Of a stretch of 64,000 nucleotides of DNA, positions 10,890-22,099 are shown piece by piece (position 1 is the stretch's first letter; every line of letters starts with the position of its first letter). Position numbers and translations under genes: made by a program. The stretch spans positions 87,225,721 through 87,289,720 of the forward strand of contig CM043956.1 in assembly GCA_014529385.2 (NCBI GenBank). Reading direction: 5' to 3'. This stretch comes from Adiantum capillus-veneris. Taxonomy: Eukaryota > Streptophyta > Polypodiopsida > Polypodiales > Pteridaceae. Below the pieces are notes generated by a model. It was given only the letters and a program-made list of their open reading frames with translations, made no database searches and was not told where the DNA came from.

Positions 10890-12021
10890 CCTTCCGTCTT
10901 GTAGAGTGCTATGATCACGAACAAAGTGAGTGGATATTGTGCGTGCAAGTGAATGAGACTGAGAGAAGGAGAGAGAAGAGATACGACACCCGAGAGGTTG
11001 TAAAACCCTCCTTCGAAGGCCCCACTCTCGTCGACGAGAGTGGTCTACTTTGATTGCACAAAAGTGTACAATGCGAATGCAATGGACTGATGCAATTTGG
11101 ACTATGCCGATGACGACGATGGTGATGACTTTAGGGCTGGTCTGGATCTTCTTGTATCTGCTGTCCACAAAGGCTTAAGGGCTGAGAATCGGGTGATCTT
11201 GGGGGCTGATCTCGTGGCTGAAATTCCCTGTTTCTGCTGATGGTTTAAGGCTGAATAAAACGCTGAGTTCAAGGGTCCAAGCTGCGTTTTTGAATGGCTA
11301 TTTCCTGCTGAAAACGCTGAGAGTTGCTGCGTTTTTCTAGGGGGCTGAACTGTTGGTAAAAACGCTAGTTTGGCTGCAAGCTAATGGTGCGTTTTTAATG
11401 GCTGAATTCGCCTGCTGAATTGCAGGCAAGGCTAGCGTTAGTGGGATCTTAGGGCTGCTACCAGTTGGGAGTGAAAACGCCAAGCAAGAGAGGTTGAGGG
11501 ATGGCGATGGCTGGCTCTGGAAACGCCAAGGAAAGGGATCCCTATGGCGATGATGAAAACGCTGGTGGAAGGAGTGGCCTCGCCAAGGGATTGGAGAGGG
11601 TCTTGCTGAGAGAGGGAGGGACACCTTTTCCTTGGGGAAGCCTGCTGTGCCTTTGCTCATCTGCCAATTTGTGCTAACTTGGGTTTGCTTATATATTAAC
11701 TTACCAAATTTTCCCTACTGAGTACCCAACAAAAGTCACTTAATAAATAAGTGAAAAATGTCAAAAATAGTAAAAAATGGGATAAAGTCATCTAAAAAAT
11801 CCCCAAACTGACTCTGATGGAATCTGATGGAAATGCTTATGCTTATGCAATGTGCAACCAGAGGATATGCATCTAGACTGAGTGACTGTGCATGCACGGT
11901 CTACGAATAGACTCACAAAAGTGCCAGATCACTTCTAATCTAACTTGACTGGACTTGACGGAAACCCTACTATGGTGTAGCTTGTCCACGGACACATAGG
12001 GTTGGGATGTGTCACGTCACA
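10890..12021 (-). repeat. LTR of the element-1 family, right arm of inverted repeat
   Basis: The reverse complement aligns along its whole length with 9632-10752, with scattered substitutions and small indels (for example a short extra 'CACTAACG' stretch around 11430). It starts TGTGACGTGACACATCCC at 12021 on the minus strand and stops at the same internal point as the left arm (GACGGAAGG). Confidence 0.85.
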
Positions 12022-12250
12022 GTTTCTTGACTTTGAGTCTCGCACAATGGACGGATCTCCCTTGGTGCTGTAGATCTTCTCTCAATGCGGCTACCTTGCC
12101 CTCAAGAAAATACAAGTGATGGTGTTGTTGCAGGCACTTGCCTTTTGGATGGGGCTTGTTGCGCATATCACCGCTACTTGTCCCTGTAGTGGTGTGTGCC
12201 CATCGTCTACAGAAAGCGTAGCGACGGAGGAGCTGGCTGAAGTATCCCAC
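12017..12250 (-). CDS. Unrecognised 77-residue frame, possible element remnant
   Basis: A minus-strand frame (MGYFSQLLRR...) whose stop lies at the edge of the right LTR arm. The C-terminal half (FLEGKVAALREDL) could form a short helix. A sequence resembling a primer site (TGGTATCTGGACC, minus, near 12292-12280) lies just upstream, so this may be the start of an internal retroelement region. Function unknown. Confidence 0.25.
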   Translation of the reverse strand: MGYFSQLLRRYAFCRRWAHTTTGTSSGDMRNKPHPKGKCLQQHHHLYFLEGKVAALREDLQHQGRSVHCARLKVKKL

Positions 12251-13045
12251 TAACTACGGAGAGTATGAAATAACTTGGTCCAGATACCACTGTGTGTATC
12301 CGCGGAAGTGGAAGGTTGACCACCAACATACAAGCATCTAGCCTTCCAAATCATTTACAAGGTGACTACAAGTACATTTTGTGAGCCCACTCACATAATC
12401 TGAGGCTACGACTAAGAAGAAGCTTGTTAATAATCCCACGTAGGGAATCTACAATAAACCCTACATAAAAAATATGCCATGTCAGCTGGTCCATATGAGC
12501 TGCCACATCATCAAGCCCTAAAAGGTGAAAGAGTATCTAAACATGACATGAGGCAAAGGAATTGTGGAGTAAGATTCAGAAATAGGATAAAGCAATGATC
12601 ATTGTCCACGGGTATCATTACAAGTTTTTTGCATTCTTTAACAGAGGAGTTGTGTGACAAAAACTCAATAACAGGTTCTAGAAGTATGTAACGGCAATAA
12701 ATAAACGGCAGCCTTGGAATGAGTATATTTTTCATCAAAATACTAAAGAGAGTAGCTTTTTTAACCAAATGCACATGCCTTTTTTCCTAAACTAGATCAA
12801 AAAGAACCGGATTACATACAAGGAAATTCTATATGACCCATGAAGTTCTTGAATGGTGGAAAGGTGTCTAAACAAGACACAAGCCCAGGAAAACTGTAAA
12901 GCTATGTAAGTGCAAAAGAAACCAGCAAATTTACGCAACGGTACCAAATCTTTAGCAAGAAAATGTGCCATTTTATACAGATGTAAATTTAAAGCAATGG
13001 TCATATCTGCATTACATGAGCTAGATGCTTAAGTTTCACACATAC
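12251..13045. other. AT-rich sequence downstream of the IRX14-like exons
   Basis: Expected to hold the intron and last exon of the GT43 gene. I searched the minus strand for the conserved C-terminal segment of the family (Trp/Asp/Pro-rich, followed by a basic tail) and did not find it. Two small frames (12511-12774, 12792-13004, minus) have no family resemblance. Confidence 0.45.
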
Positions 13046-14514
13046 CTGGAAGGAAACTTACAGCCTTCAGCAGCCTCTACTCCAATCCACCACATCAAAA
13101 TGTTCCTCCCACAATCGCCAAGAGGCTCAATGTAGGAGTTATTCCTCAAGAATGCAAGGGGACTTTCTGGCATAGGGCTGTTCTCACGAAAAACCTCATC
13201 CCAGCTCTTGATCCAAGATGGCTTACTGACATCTTCCCAAAGCATTCTTGAATTCAAAGCAAACCCTGCCCACTCAAAGTGTTTATTTGAACTAGGAACA
13301 TACCACCCAACCAAGTGTCCTTCTGGATTGCAAACCGGGCCCTTCACTGGTAATGAAGATCCAGACATAAGGTCCTCCTTAACAGAAGGTGAGTGCCCAT
13401 TCTTTTTATAGATATTTGACTCTTCTGTCATGCCAGTATCGCCAACTTCAATTTTAGACTTGCTCTCTATTGATGCAATTGAGAAATTATGCACAAGCTC
13501 AATATTTTCTTCCGAAACTAATGGCAATTCAGAGTGAAATAGAAGCCCCACTGTGAAAGTCCCAAACCAATCAATTTTTTGCACCGCCTCAAATAAATCC
13601 AAATTAAAAGTATTGCTTTCATCCAGGAAAATCACAACTCCATCTAATTGGAGGTTTCGTACAAACCTGAACAGGAATCAGGAAAAGCAAGACGTCAATA
13701 CAAACTGCAAAGAAGTTAAAAAAGGACTAACACAGAGCTTAAGAGCAACCTTGATTGGCATTCCATTGAAAGATCAAGTTTACCTCAACCCTTCAAGCCT
13801 CAACTGTATCTCCAACTGTTCTCTATCCTTTGAATTGGCAGGCATAGGTTCTTGGACAGCTAAATGATAGTAGGAAAGCCGTGATTGTGACAGCAGTTCC
13901 ACAGTCCCATTAGAAACACCTCCAGCTTCAACCACGATCCAAACTAATGGACCAGGAACAATACGAAGTGTGTGAATGAGGCACGATAGGTAGACTGCTT
14001 GAAAAGCTCGTACATAAGTTGGAGTTACTACAACAACCTGCTTGCGTTCCTGCAGACCATAGAGCCGCTGTTGTTCTTGCTGCACCTGCTCAATAACTCC
14101 ATGTGCAGCAAGGGTTTGTACAGGGTTTGGATGAGGCCAAGATCTGATGAGTATCTCATGCCTTCCAACATGGACTCTCCTACTTTTAGCGGAGGGTGTT
14201 GATTCAGATACAATCGGTGTGATGTCTCTCTTATCATCTATCACATAAGGAGCCCCTGGCAAAGCTCCAAAGCTTCTTGCTCTGTAAAATCTAGTGATGC
14301 TGTTGGAAATGAAAGTACTATGGGCTGGCTTAATGGAAATTACCACAAGACGAGTTTCGCCGGAGAGGCGGAACCCAAGAACAAGAGCAGCAACACAGAG
14401 CAAAGAGTGCAATATCAGTCGGAATAAGCCAACCGAAGACCTAATGGCACCATCTGACGCCCTCTCTTGATTGCTTCCTTGGTTAATAATACTGCGGTTT
14501 CTGCTGAGCTTCAT
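13046..14514 (-). CDS. IRX14: IRX14-like GT43 glycosyltransferase, two exons, C-terminus missing
   Basis: Exon 1 is 14514-13784, exon 2 is 13666-13046. The 117-bp phase-2 intron has GT/AG ends (AG|GTAAAC ... TTCAG|G), and the join restores the family's frame. I start at the Met giving MKLS, as in known IRX14 proteins; an in-frame ATG at 14529 would add five residues. Type II Golgi membrane topology is visible: basic N-terminus, DGAIRS motif, hydrophobic anchor at residues about 28-48. The lumenal GT43 domain has GRHEILIRSWPHPNP, VVTPTYVRAFQA, LVWIVVEAGG, LDGVVIFLDES (residues 251-261), GFALNSRMLWE and EPLGDCGRNILMWW. IRX14 proteins act with IRX9 and IRX10 in xylan backbone synthesis. The canonical GT43 DxD is replaced by a D-E-S triplet; IRX14 relatives also deviate here. 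Exon 2 ends KFPSR at AG|GTATGT, where the family continues for some 60 residues. The last exon is not visible. Confidence 0.9.
13667..13783 (-). other. Intron 1 of the IRX14-like gene
   Basis: 117 bp, donor GTAAAC at 13783, acceptor TTCAG ending 13667. Removal joins LEGLR to FVRNLQLDG, the expected GT43 order. Confidence 0.85.
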
Positions 14515-15480
14515 AACTTCCAACCCCAATTAAGCTGCCCTTGTCTGATTTCTTGTGCAATAAGCAGAAAGAGAACTTGCCACTCAAGCAGCATCTTTCT
14601 AGCATCTAAAATGACAGCTTATCCCCAGTCCATAACAAAATGAATAATCTTTTTCATCTGTAATCGACCTCTTGCACAAGATCTGCAAATGAAAGGATCA
14701 CTGTGACACTGAAAAGGATCCGTAAAACCTTCTGGCAGTCATGCAACCGTCTGGACTGTTTACACGAGCTCGACAGCAGAACAATCTGCTACAAAAGCAC
14801 TAACACTCCTTCATGGATCTATTAGAGGAAATCCGTCTGTTAGCTGCTGGACGCAAAGCCAGGAACAAAGCATCCAAGGTTCAAACGTTATGAAATCCAG
14901 GACTAAATACAGAACTCCAAAATCCACCCGCCCCGCCCCGCCCCGCCCCGCCCCCCCCCCAACGAAGAATTGAAGCGAGAAGACGAACCTACTACAGAAG
15001 CAAAACCTTGAGACACAGAAAGCAAGCTATTCGAGCTTTCTTGGCGTCCACAGTGAAATCAATGAACGATAAAGCGATCAATGTGAAATAGTCGGAAAAG
15101 CGGCATCAGCTGTAAATGAAGTGCAGACGCTGTTGCGAGTGAAGTACCAGCTACAACAAAGCTGTTCAAGCCGCCATAACTGTGAAAATGTGTCCCTGTG
15201 ATGTTTTTTTTTTTTAATACAGTTCCTACATGATTTGGAGGAAGATTAACATGTGGGAATTTGGGAACGCGGGGGCGGGCGGGGGAGTGTTTTTGTTCTT
15301 TTAAACACTAGTTCTTGAGGACATGCATGCCAAATCTACTATCTACTAACATAATATGGCGGAAGGGGGAGCCCTCTACACGTGTCACAATCTGCGACTT
15401 GAAGGCCAAAGTCCAAAACAAAAACAAACCCCTTTGCACGCGATAAAGAGGGAGAGAGGGGGGGAGAGAGAGACCGCCAA
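14515..15480 (-). promoter_or_regulatory. Upstream region of the IRX14-like gene
   Basis: About 1 kb 5' of the start on the minus strand with no coding frame. It presumably contains the promoter and 5' leader. I do not see a confident TATA box. The striking element is the CCCCG tract at 14927-14960. A purine-rich (GA) stretch lies at 15447-15470. Confidence 0.4.
14927..14960. repeat. (CCCCG)n tract ending in C10
   Basis: Five near-perfect CCCCG units followed by a C run. On the gene's sense (minus) strand this is a run of at least five G4 blocks separated by single C residues, a geometry able to form a G-quadruplex. It lies about 410 bp upstream of the IRX14-like start codon. Confidence 0.8.
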
Positions 15481-15530
15481 AGGCGGCCGGCCGTACTAGT
15501 ACCTAGAAGAGCAAGAAGGATACTCGAACA

Positions 15531-15656
15531 ATGGCATCATCCTCAAGTACTTTGATAGCTTTGTTAAAAAACCTTATGCGAATACCCGATGAGAATAATG
15601 AAGAGTTTATTTGTCGTACCAATCTTACATTCAAAGAGATGGAAGATTTTGAATAG
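15531..15656 (+). CDS. Short hypothetical frame (41 residues)
   Basis: ATG 15531 to TAG 15654-15656, beginning MASSSSTLIALL. It follows a GA-rich leader-like stretch. The composition is protein-like, but the frame is short and unrecognised. It could be a truncated first exon or chance. Confidence 0.2.
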   Translation: MASSSSTLIALLKNLMRIPDENNEEFICRTNLTFKEMEDFE

Positions 15657-17600
15657 ATCGCTTGCTAATGAACTATTAAGCTTTGATTAGTGTACAAAAC
15701 TTTGCATGCACACTTCTTAACAGTGTTCCCCCTAAATTTGTGTGATTTCTCTAATACCTTTTATGATTGCCTAGTTCCAAGATGATATGAGAGAGAGAGA
15801 GAGAGAGACCAAACAAAGGTGGTAGTTTGTCTTACCTTGATAGTGAACAATACTGCAGAGGTCGTCTTTCGTTTGGAAGAAGAGATCTTTATAATTCACA
15901 TCCTTTGAACATAAAGAACAACAATCAATATATTGGATTTATTAATTTACGAAACTTGGTTGATCACACATACTGAATATTAGTCACATTTGTGGTACAT
16001 TCTATTGCAAGTGAGTATACATCAAACCCAAATATGTGTGCAAATGGAGGTCGTGCTATTCTCCTCTATTGATATAATCAGAAAAAAAACGCACCCTCCT
16101 TTTTGTTCACACTATTGTGCCACATTGTGTGCACATTGAAAAAAATGACAAAAAGAATTCAAAGTTTCAATGGCACTCTAGTGGCGAACTAGTGTTGATG
16201 GTGTATGGGTTTAGATTATATGCCAAATAACATTCTTGGATGGGATTGATCAAGTTCAAAATAGGTATCCTTCATCATTTGTATGTCGGATGTGGTTTTC
16301 TCTTTCCTTTTCTTTAAGGGGAAGGGAGCCACTGCGGGGGGGGGGGCTTTTGGAAGAGCGATGGAATGGTCAATATGTATGTCAAAAGTGGTGCCACACA
16401 AAGAATTTGGAGGATTTTGTTTGGAGTTGTGACTCGTGTGTCAAGATGCGCGGGCTTGAACCTTCATCGAATTCAAAAATGGCCAAAAACCAACTATTTG
16501 TGATTTTTTTTCTAGTTAAAATTGGGGAGGGGGGCTTGCGAGGTCACTATGTGGTGCCTTTTTATCCAATATGCAATGGGGGAACCCATAGGACTGTGTA
16601 ATATAGGGAGTAGAGCTTAAAGGTATCACAAAAGGGCTCCCTATTGGGGAGCTCCCTGATGGCATGGCTATGGTGGGCAGCCCTTGTTTGTGATGTGTGT
16701 GTGTTGCGTGCACTCTTGTTGTGGTGGCGGTTGGGCTACTATCGCCATTGTTGGCATCCTGGTGATGGGTTGTGGTGGGGATGTTGGCTAGTTGGTATCA
16801 CAATGGGCAGCATAAGACTTGTCTTTACGGTTGGTAATCCCCTTAAGGGGCTTTTCCCACCTTGCTTGGGGACCGTAAGAGCAATATTACTATGGAGTTG
16901 AGGGTGGGTTGGGATGTTTGCATGAGAAATGAAGAACAAGATAAAAATAAACACCTTTTTGTGGTTTTTGCTATTTCAGGCAGAGATGAAATGTTGGGAG
17001 AAAGAAAAACATGTTTTTGGGGGAAGGGGGGGAGGCACTAGTATTCTCTTGAGTGTGCTTGGAGAAGAAGGGAGTTGAACGGAGGAGAAAGTAGAAGAAA
17101 AATAGAAGAGTTTGTCGAGGCCAAGAAGGAGATCTCTCCGTTGGTGGCCCATAACACAATTGAATTGGATACATTATTAGACTAGAAAGAGGTCATAGAG
17201 GCGACTAACATGACTATTAAAAGATAGAAATGGGTGGAAACGTATAGGGGATGATACCAATGGGGAGGAATTAACTACGTGACCCAAAGGAAAAATAAAT
17301 AAATGGAGATTAACCAATTTTGGACAAACTTATAGAGGACTTCATGAGTTGAAGTTAAACTTGAAAGATGTTAGGTGTGAAGATAATGGTTCTCAAGTAG
17401 GGCCAAGTTAACAACGACCATGCCAGGAAGGTGATACTTTTTTATGCATGTGGTGTCACCATATATAGAAAGACTATGATGATTCTAATGAAGCAATAAG
17501 CTAGAAAGCACTCTTCTAGAAAGGCAAGATGATTCATATGAGGGAACTGGCCTACCTTTCAAAACCAACTTTGGGATGGGAAGCATGAAAAAGGCAATAT
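15657..17600. other. Unassigned region
   Basis: AT-rich sequence to about 16200, then a G/T-rich segment (16300-17000) with G runs at 16336 and 17020. Frames here are W- or F-rich artefacts of composition. A GA microsatellite is at 15788-15808. No family resemblance. Confidence 0.4.
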
Positions 17601-17619
17601 TGTTGAGTGATAAATATAA

Positions 17620-17815
17620 TTTCTTTGTGTAGAAACATTCTACTTATCCTCTTGTTTTGGGACAACCATTTATTATGGCAATGCAGATGGAAACAAAAGA
17701 CTTAGAAATTGGATTTGCTTATGCAAGGATACAAAGCAAGGATGGTAAGAGTGATATTCAATTAGAAATAGTATGTGTAGTTCATATAAGGATCTGAGAA
17801 AGTCTTGAGGATCGA
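17620..17815 (+). pseudogene. Protease-region remnant of gypsy element I
   Basis: The plus strand reads TYPLVLGQPFIMAMQMETK and then IGFAYARIQSKDGK, which matches the segment just after the active site in a plant gypsy protease group (LGQPF motif). The catalytic triplet is not visible upstream. Stops follow at once. Confidence 0.55.
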
Positions 17816-18539
17816 TTGTTATCAAAGGTGAGAGGCAAGTTTTAAGATGACACAATTTTTTCCAAGTGCCATTATAAAGTGGGATAATGATGGTACTCAA
17901 AAGGAATAACTGTTGTCGAATGTTGATGATCAACATGGCTTTTTCTTTAAGAGTTTTGGATTACCTTCTGAAAGGTTTGATATCTTACATTAAATTTAAT
18001 GATTTATGTAAATGGGAAAAACAATATGTATGTAATGCTCAAAGAAATTTTTAGGGGTGTGAAGTGTTGGATCAAATGAGACTTTTTGAAGAAGTTTCTT
18101 TTGTGAATACAATAGAAGAGCTTGAAGTTTCCACTCAAATTGGAATTGGTTATGTTAAGGTAATTTTTAGTGGACATGTAATGAATTCTTGTGCGATTTA
18201 AAGAAGATGTGAAGGATGCATATAAGGTACATGTTAATGCCAATCATAAAATTGTACCAAGGAAGGTGAGATGTGTAGCGGCACCTCTACCAAAAGAAGT
18301 GATGAAACTATGGAGAAGACTTCTCAATAGCCAACTCTCATAAGACAAGGCACAAATTTACTAAAGAGACATTGCAATAATTGAATATTGTAAATGAAGA
18401 TTTTCTATCACAAGAGGAGATAAAGTGCTTTTAAGATATGTTGCAAAGGCATGGGAAGGCTTTTTCTTTCCAACCATGTGATCTTGGATGTGTACATCTT
18501 ACTATTGTAGCACTAATAGTTATTTTCATTGTTTTGTAC

Positions 18540-19210
18540 ATGACTTGGAATTCCAAAGGTTCATCTTCCAAAGTTGATTGATCTACTCAATGAAAAGATT
18601 AGGATGGGGATTCTGGAACCATCTTGTGCACCCTATTCACATAGGTGGTTTACAATTTCTAAAAAGAATGGTGCATTGAGATTCATTCAAGATATGCAGC
18701 CAGTAAACATAGTGACAATCAAGAATGTAGGAACTGATCCAATTTTTGATGATTTTGTAGAAACTTTTGCTTGGAGAGCCATGCCATTTACTCTATGAGG
18801 GATCTATATTTAGGATATGATGAGTTTTAGTTAGCCATGGAAAGTAGGGATTTGACTACTATGTGTACATCGTTGGAGCTGGTAAGGATGTGACTTTACC
18901 ATAAAGGGCAACCAATCAATTTCAATTAACCATGGAAAGAAAAGATTTAACTATTATGTGTACACTGTTGGGGTGGGTAAGGATGTGTACTTTACCATAA
19001 GGGGCAACCAACTCAGTTGATAAATGGTACAAACGAGTTGTTAGTGGATCTTCTTTCTTACATCACAATGCCTTTTATTGATGATGTGCCAAGAAAACAT
19101 TGTGAAGAGGGAAAAAAGGATATGGCAATAGATCAGAGGGGTTGCATAATTTTTTTTACTAACCATATTGTTGATTGTGACTATAGAAGGTGGTAAATTG
19201 GCTTCCCTTG
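18540..19210 (+). pseudogene. Reverse transcriptase remnant of gypsy element I
   Basis: A clear RT N-terminal half: LLNEKIRMGILEPSCAPYSH, WFTISKKNGALRFIQDMQPV, then a decayed palm with 'TMERKDLT' and 'GATNS' remnants and FIDDVP, a relative of the F-x-D-D box. There are many stops and frame changes after 18798. A 95-bp tandem duplication sits inside it (18831-19020). Confidence 0.75.
18831..19020 (+). repeat. Tandem duplication, 2 x 95 bp, in RT of element I
   Basis: TTAGCCATGGAAAGTAGG at 18831 returns as TTAACCATGGAAAGAAAA at 18926, and both copies run to GGGCAACCAA. Copies differ at several sites, so the duplication is old. Confidence 0.8.
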
Positions 19211-19289
19211 CACGGGGGTTTATTTAGATGAGTTACTTAGCAGAGTTACCAATAGTTGCCTGATGTTGTGTGAATGTGTGACCAGTCGG

Positions 19290-19600
19290 ACCCTAGTGCA
19301 GACACCTATAAATAGGACCCACTAATCCCATTTTGGGGATTTTGACTTCTGCAGCTACTATAACTCTAGACACTAGACATTTTGTAAAGCTCAGGAGCAT
19401 TTAGTGCTAACCCTTGCATCATTGTAATCTCAATATGTTATTTTCTATTCTTTCTCTATTTTTTGAAACCCATTCCGTATCTGAAGTTTGTACATGTCAT
19501 CTAGTCATCTAAGTCTGGATCCATCGTCTAAACATTGGAGTCTGAAGTATGGGCAGTGACTCTGAGTCTAACTCTAAAATAGTTATCAAAGCAATCCATC
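19290..19600 (+). repeat. Probable LTR 3' part and primer site of gypsy A
   Basis: TATA box (CTATAAATAG, near 19308) about 270 bp upstream of a degenerate primer site (TTATCAAAGC, near 19580). The LTR 5' boundary merges with remnant I and is not resolved. Confidence 0.45.
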
Positions 19601-19699
19601 TCATTCATTTTTGGTGATCACGGTGGTGAGATAAAGCTCTTGACAAGAACCAAATCTTTTACTTAGAACTCAAAGTTAGTGAATCATTCAAATGTTTGT

Positions 19700-20230
19700 A
19701 TGAGGATCAACACGAGGATGGAGAGCTGCCCCATCGTTTACTGAAATTCAAGATTACATCAATACAGTGGCAAGGGAATTAGAACAAGAGTACAATGAGA
19801 AACAACAATCTCAAGGTGAAGAAACGAAAGGGAATCTAGGCATCGGTGAGGGTAACTCACCATAGGCTAGACAACATTCAAACAAAGTTGAAATATGCTC
19901 TCACTTGAATGGGTCTCATCATTCGGTTCTAAAAGAAAAAGCAAAAGATCATACTGACACCACCGATGCAGCTATATGTAGACCTCGACGATCAAATTAT
20001 TAGATAAAACTTGGTTGGAAAAAGAAGCTAACACTATTACAAAGACTGATGATGACTACACTGAGAGATGGGAAGCAGACAGTGACCATCATGACAAGCA
20101 CATACATTGGGAGACAAAACCAAATCAGAATGATAAACGTAGACGTCAAGAAAGGGAGTTAAATCATCATGTTAAATCCAGACAAGGGAAGAGGTCAAGT
20201 GATATAAAAGTAACATTTCCCACTTTCAAA
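19700..20230 (+). pseudogene. Gag of gypsy A, first part
   Basis: Decayed until 20015, then an open frame of 72 residues rich in charged residues ending DIKVTFPTFK. The frame stops at the insertion point of a small LTR element and continues on its far side (22100) with FSHKDDLEVHI, the usual start of a retrotransposon gag core. Confidence 0.6.
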
Positions 20231-20475
20231 TGAGTAAAGTGTGAGCTTTGTCCTAAAGTGTGAGTCGAGAGGAGAGTGGATTATCCCACATACTGTGGAG
20301 CAAGGATGTAGAGCTATATAAAGCTCATTTTCATGAATGAACAACACAACTCTATTTTGCATTACATGCTTGTCTATGGTGAGCTTGTGCTAAGCTAAGT
20401 CAATACTCTAGATTGTCTTTATGAGTCCAAGATAATTCTATCTTGGAACGTAATTCACTTGAGTGATAACCTTGC

Positions 20476-20535
<60 letters not shown>

Positions 20536-20585
20536 GCTATGTTTCTCTTTCATCCACCATAGCTAGCACGATCCCCTTCCCAACA
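20231..20585 (+). repeat. 5' LTR of nested short element
   Basis: Begins TGAGTAAAGTGTGAGC, has TATATAAAG near 20315, and ends CCCAACA. It carries a long CA repeat at 20478-20530. Confidence 0.85.
20478..20530 (+). repeat. (CA)n microsatellite in LTR
   Basis: About 26 CA units. The matching position in the 3' LTR (about 22028) has only about five units with an interruption. Confidence 0.95.
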
Positions 20586-20599
20586 ATTGGTATCAGATC

Positions 20600-21778
20600 T
20601 TTAGGTTATGCTAGCTAGATTTTTCATTATGCATTCGTGTGTGTTAATTATTAGCATCTCTCACTAATTAAGCACTAATCTAGCTATGTGTGGGCATGTC
20701 CTTGGCACACCCAAGAGGCCACTACCCTCCATGGCTAGGTAGGCTTGATTAGGAGAGTGTAGGTGCATTAATCATTTAAAATCTTGCATATTTTCTTAAT
20801 CTGTTTGTGCTTCCACTTACACAAGTACCAATTGATCACCCCAATGATCAATTAGTGCCTTGATTGATTGGTCACATCATTTAACAATCGTCTCTCTTCA
20901 AATTTGTGTGTATATAGTGTCGATTTTTGCTACTTTTGCATTTGCAATTATTCCCCGCACTTTCATTATCAACTTACATCATTTCCATTATCTTGAAGTA
21001 ATCCTCAAGAACTCTCTATAGAGCCCATAAACACTCAAATCCGACAACGAATGCTTCACCGATTAAATTGCTATGTTTAGGTGTGTGTGAAGGACTGCGG
21101 AACCTGGCATAAGTAAGGCTTTTTCGGCTTTACCTCACACGAAGGCCCATGGGGCCCTTTGGCTTAGCTCATTAACCCTATTAAAGGGGTGGTGTGTGGA
21201 GTCGTGGGGTCAATTGCCGGATTTGGAAGGTGGCCTTGTGGATGGACTGGAAATTGGCGCTCAGTTGTGGTTGAGTCCCTTGTCGGGTCTGCTGGGGAGT
21301 ATTCATGGGCACAACCTTTTGGCCTCCAGCGCCGACCAACCTGCCCCCGCCTACCCGAATGGCTTCCCGGAGCTGCCCCCACCTGCCCTGCTGCCCCGCG
21401 CCTGCCTGATAACCTGCTCCTGCTGCCCGCTTGTGCCTAGCTTGCCCCCGCCTGCTTGAGAAGCTACCCGACTGCCCACGTTGCCCGCGCTTACCGGATA
21501 CGAAGTCAAAGACCATGAAGCAGTTGAAAGCAACAACAGAAGCAACGAAGGCAAGAGACCTAACAAAGAATCAGCCCACATGGTAGAAGACGAAGAAGAC
21601 AATGCGGATACCAACCTTGTCTTTTATGAAGACCCATTTTGAAGATGCAGCCTCTCTACTTGTAGGGGAGGACTTTTATCATCCTGTGTGGATATCACCA
21701 TCCTTTGTGGATTTTATTTTCCTGTGTGGATTTTGCATCTTCAGTACCTTGTCATAGTCCAAACCTTAAGGGGAGGAT
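20600..21778 (+). other. Internal region of nested short element
   Basis: No element protein recognised. 21180-21520 is GC-rich with overlapping frames on both strands and no family match. Two to three copies of 'CCTGTGTGGAT' occur at 21690-21735. Confidence 0.5.
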
Positions 21779-22099
21779 TGTAAAGTGTGAGCTTTGTCCT
21801 AAAGTGTGAGTCAAGGAGAGGAGACAGGATTTATCCCACATACTGTGGAGCAAGGATGTAGAGCTATATAAAGCTCATTTTCATGAATGAACAACACAAC
21901 TCTATTTTGCACCACATGCTTGTCTATGGTGAGCTTGTGCTAAGCTAAGTCAATACTCAAGATTGTGTTTATGAGTCCAAGCTAATTCTATCTTGGAACC
22001 TAATTCACTTGAGTGATAACCTTGCTTACACACACACTCACACATTGACGCTATGTTTCTCTTTCATCCACCATAGCTAGCACGATCCCATTCCCAACA
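21779..22099 (+). repeat. 3' LTR of nested short element
   Basis: TGTAAAGTGTGAGC to CCCAACA, 321 bp, matching 20231-20585. Confidence 0.85.

Larger units (their letters stand above)
20231..22099 (+). mobile_element. Short non-autonomous LTR retroelement nested in gypsy A gag
   Basis: 1869 bp. Flanking LTRs 20231-20585 and 21779-22099 are nearly identical apart from a dinucleotide expansion. The primer site TGGTATCAGATC is at 20588-20599 and a polypurine tract (AAGGGGAGGAT) abuts the 3' LTR. The internal 1.2 kb has no gag or RT; the Pro/Cys-rich frames at 21180-21520 follow GC content on both strands. The style of PBS and PPT is copia-like. Gag codons of the host element abut on both sides (TTC AAA | AAA TTT), with at most AAA shared as target duplication. 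Confidence 0.85.

Noticed and set aside
9632-12021. Foldback transposon or MITE with 1.1 kb terminal inverted repeats
   Set aside because: Each arm is recognisably an LTR of the element-1 family with a TATA box and the conserved LTR blocks seen at 2467-3285.
12511-13004. Small minus-strand frames as the last exon of the IRX14-like gene
   Set aside because: They contain none of the conserved C-terminal residues of the family, and no acceptor in the required phase precedes a plausible match.
16644-16901. Trp/Leu-rich frame that could pass as a membrane protein
   Set aside because: G/T-rich base composition yields Trp codons; there is no homologue-like pattern and no supporting context.
20500-22030. 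GC-rich frames at 21180-21520 as a captured host gene
   Set aside because: Frames of similar length exist on both strands, with Pro/Cys/Gly bias and no motif.
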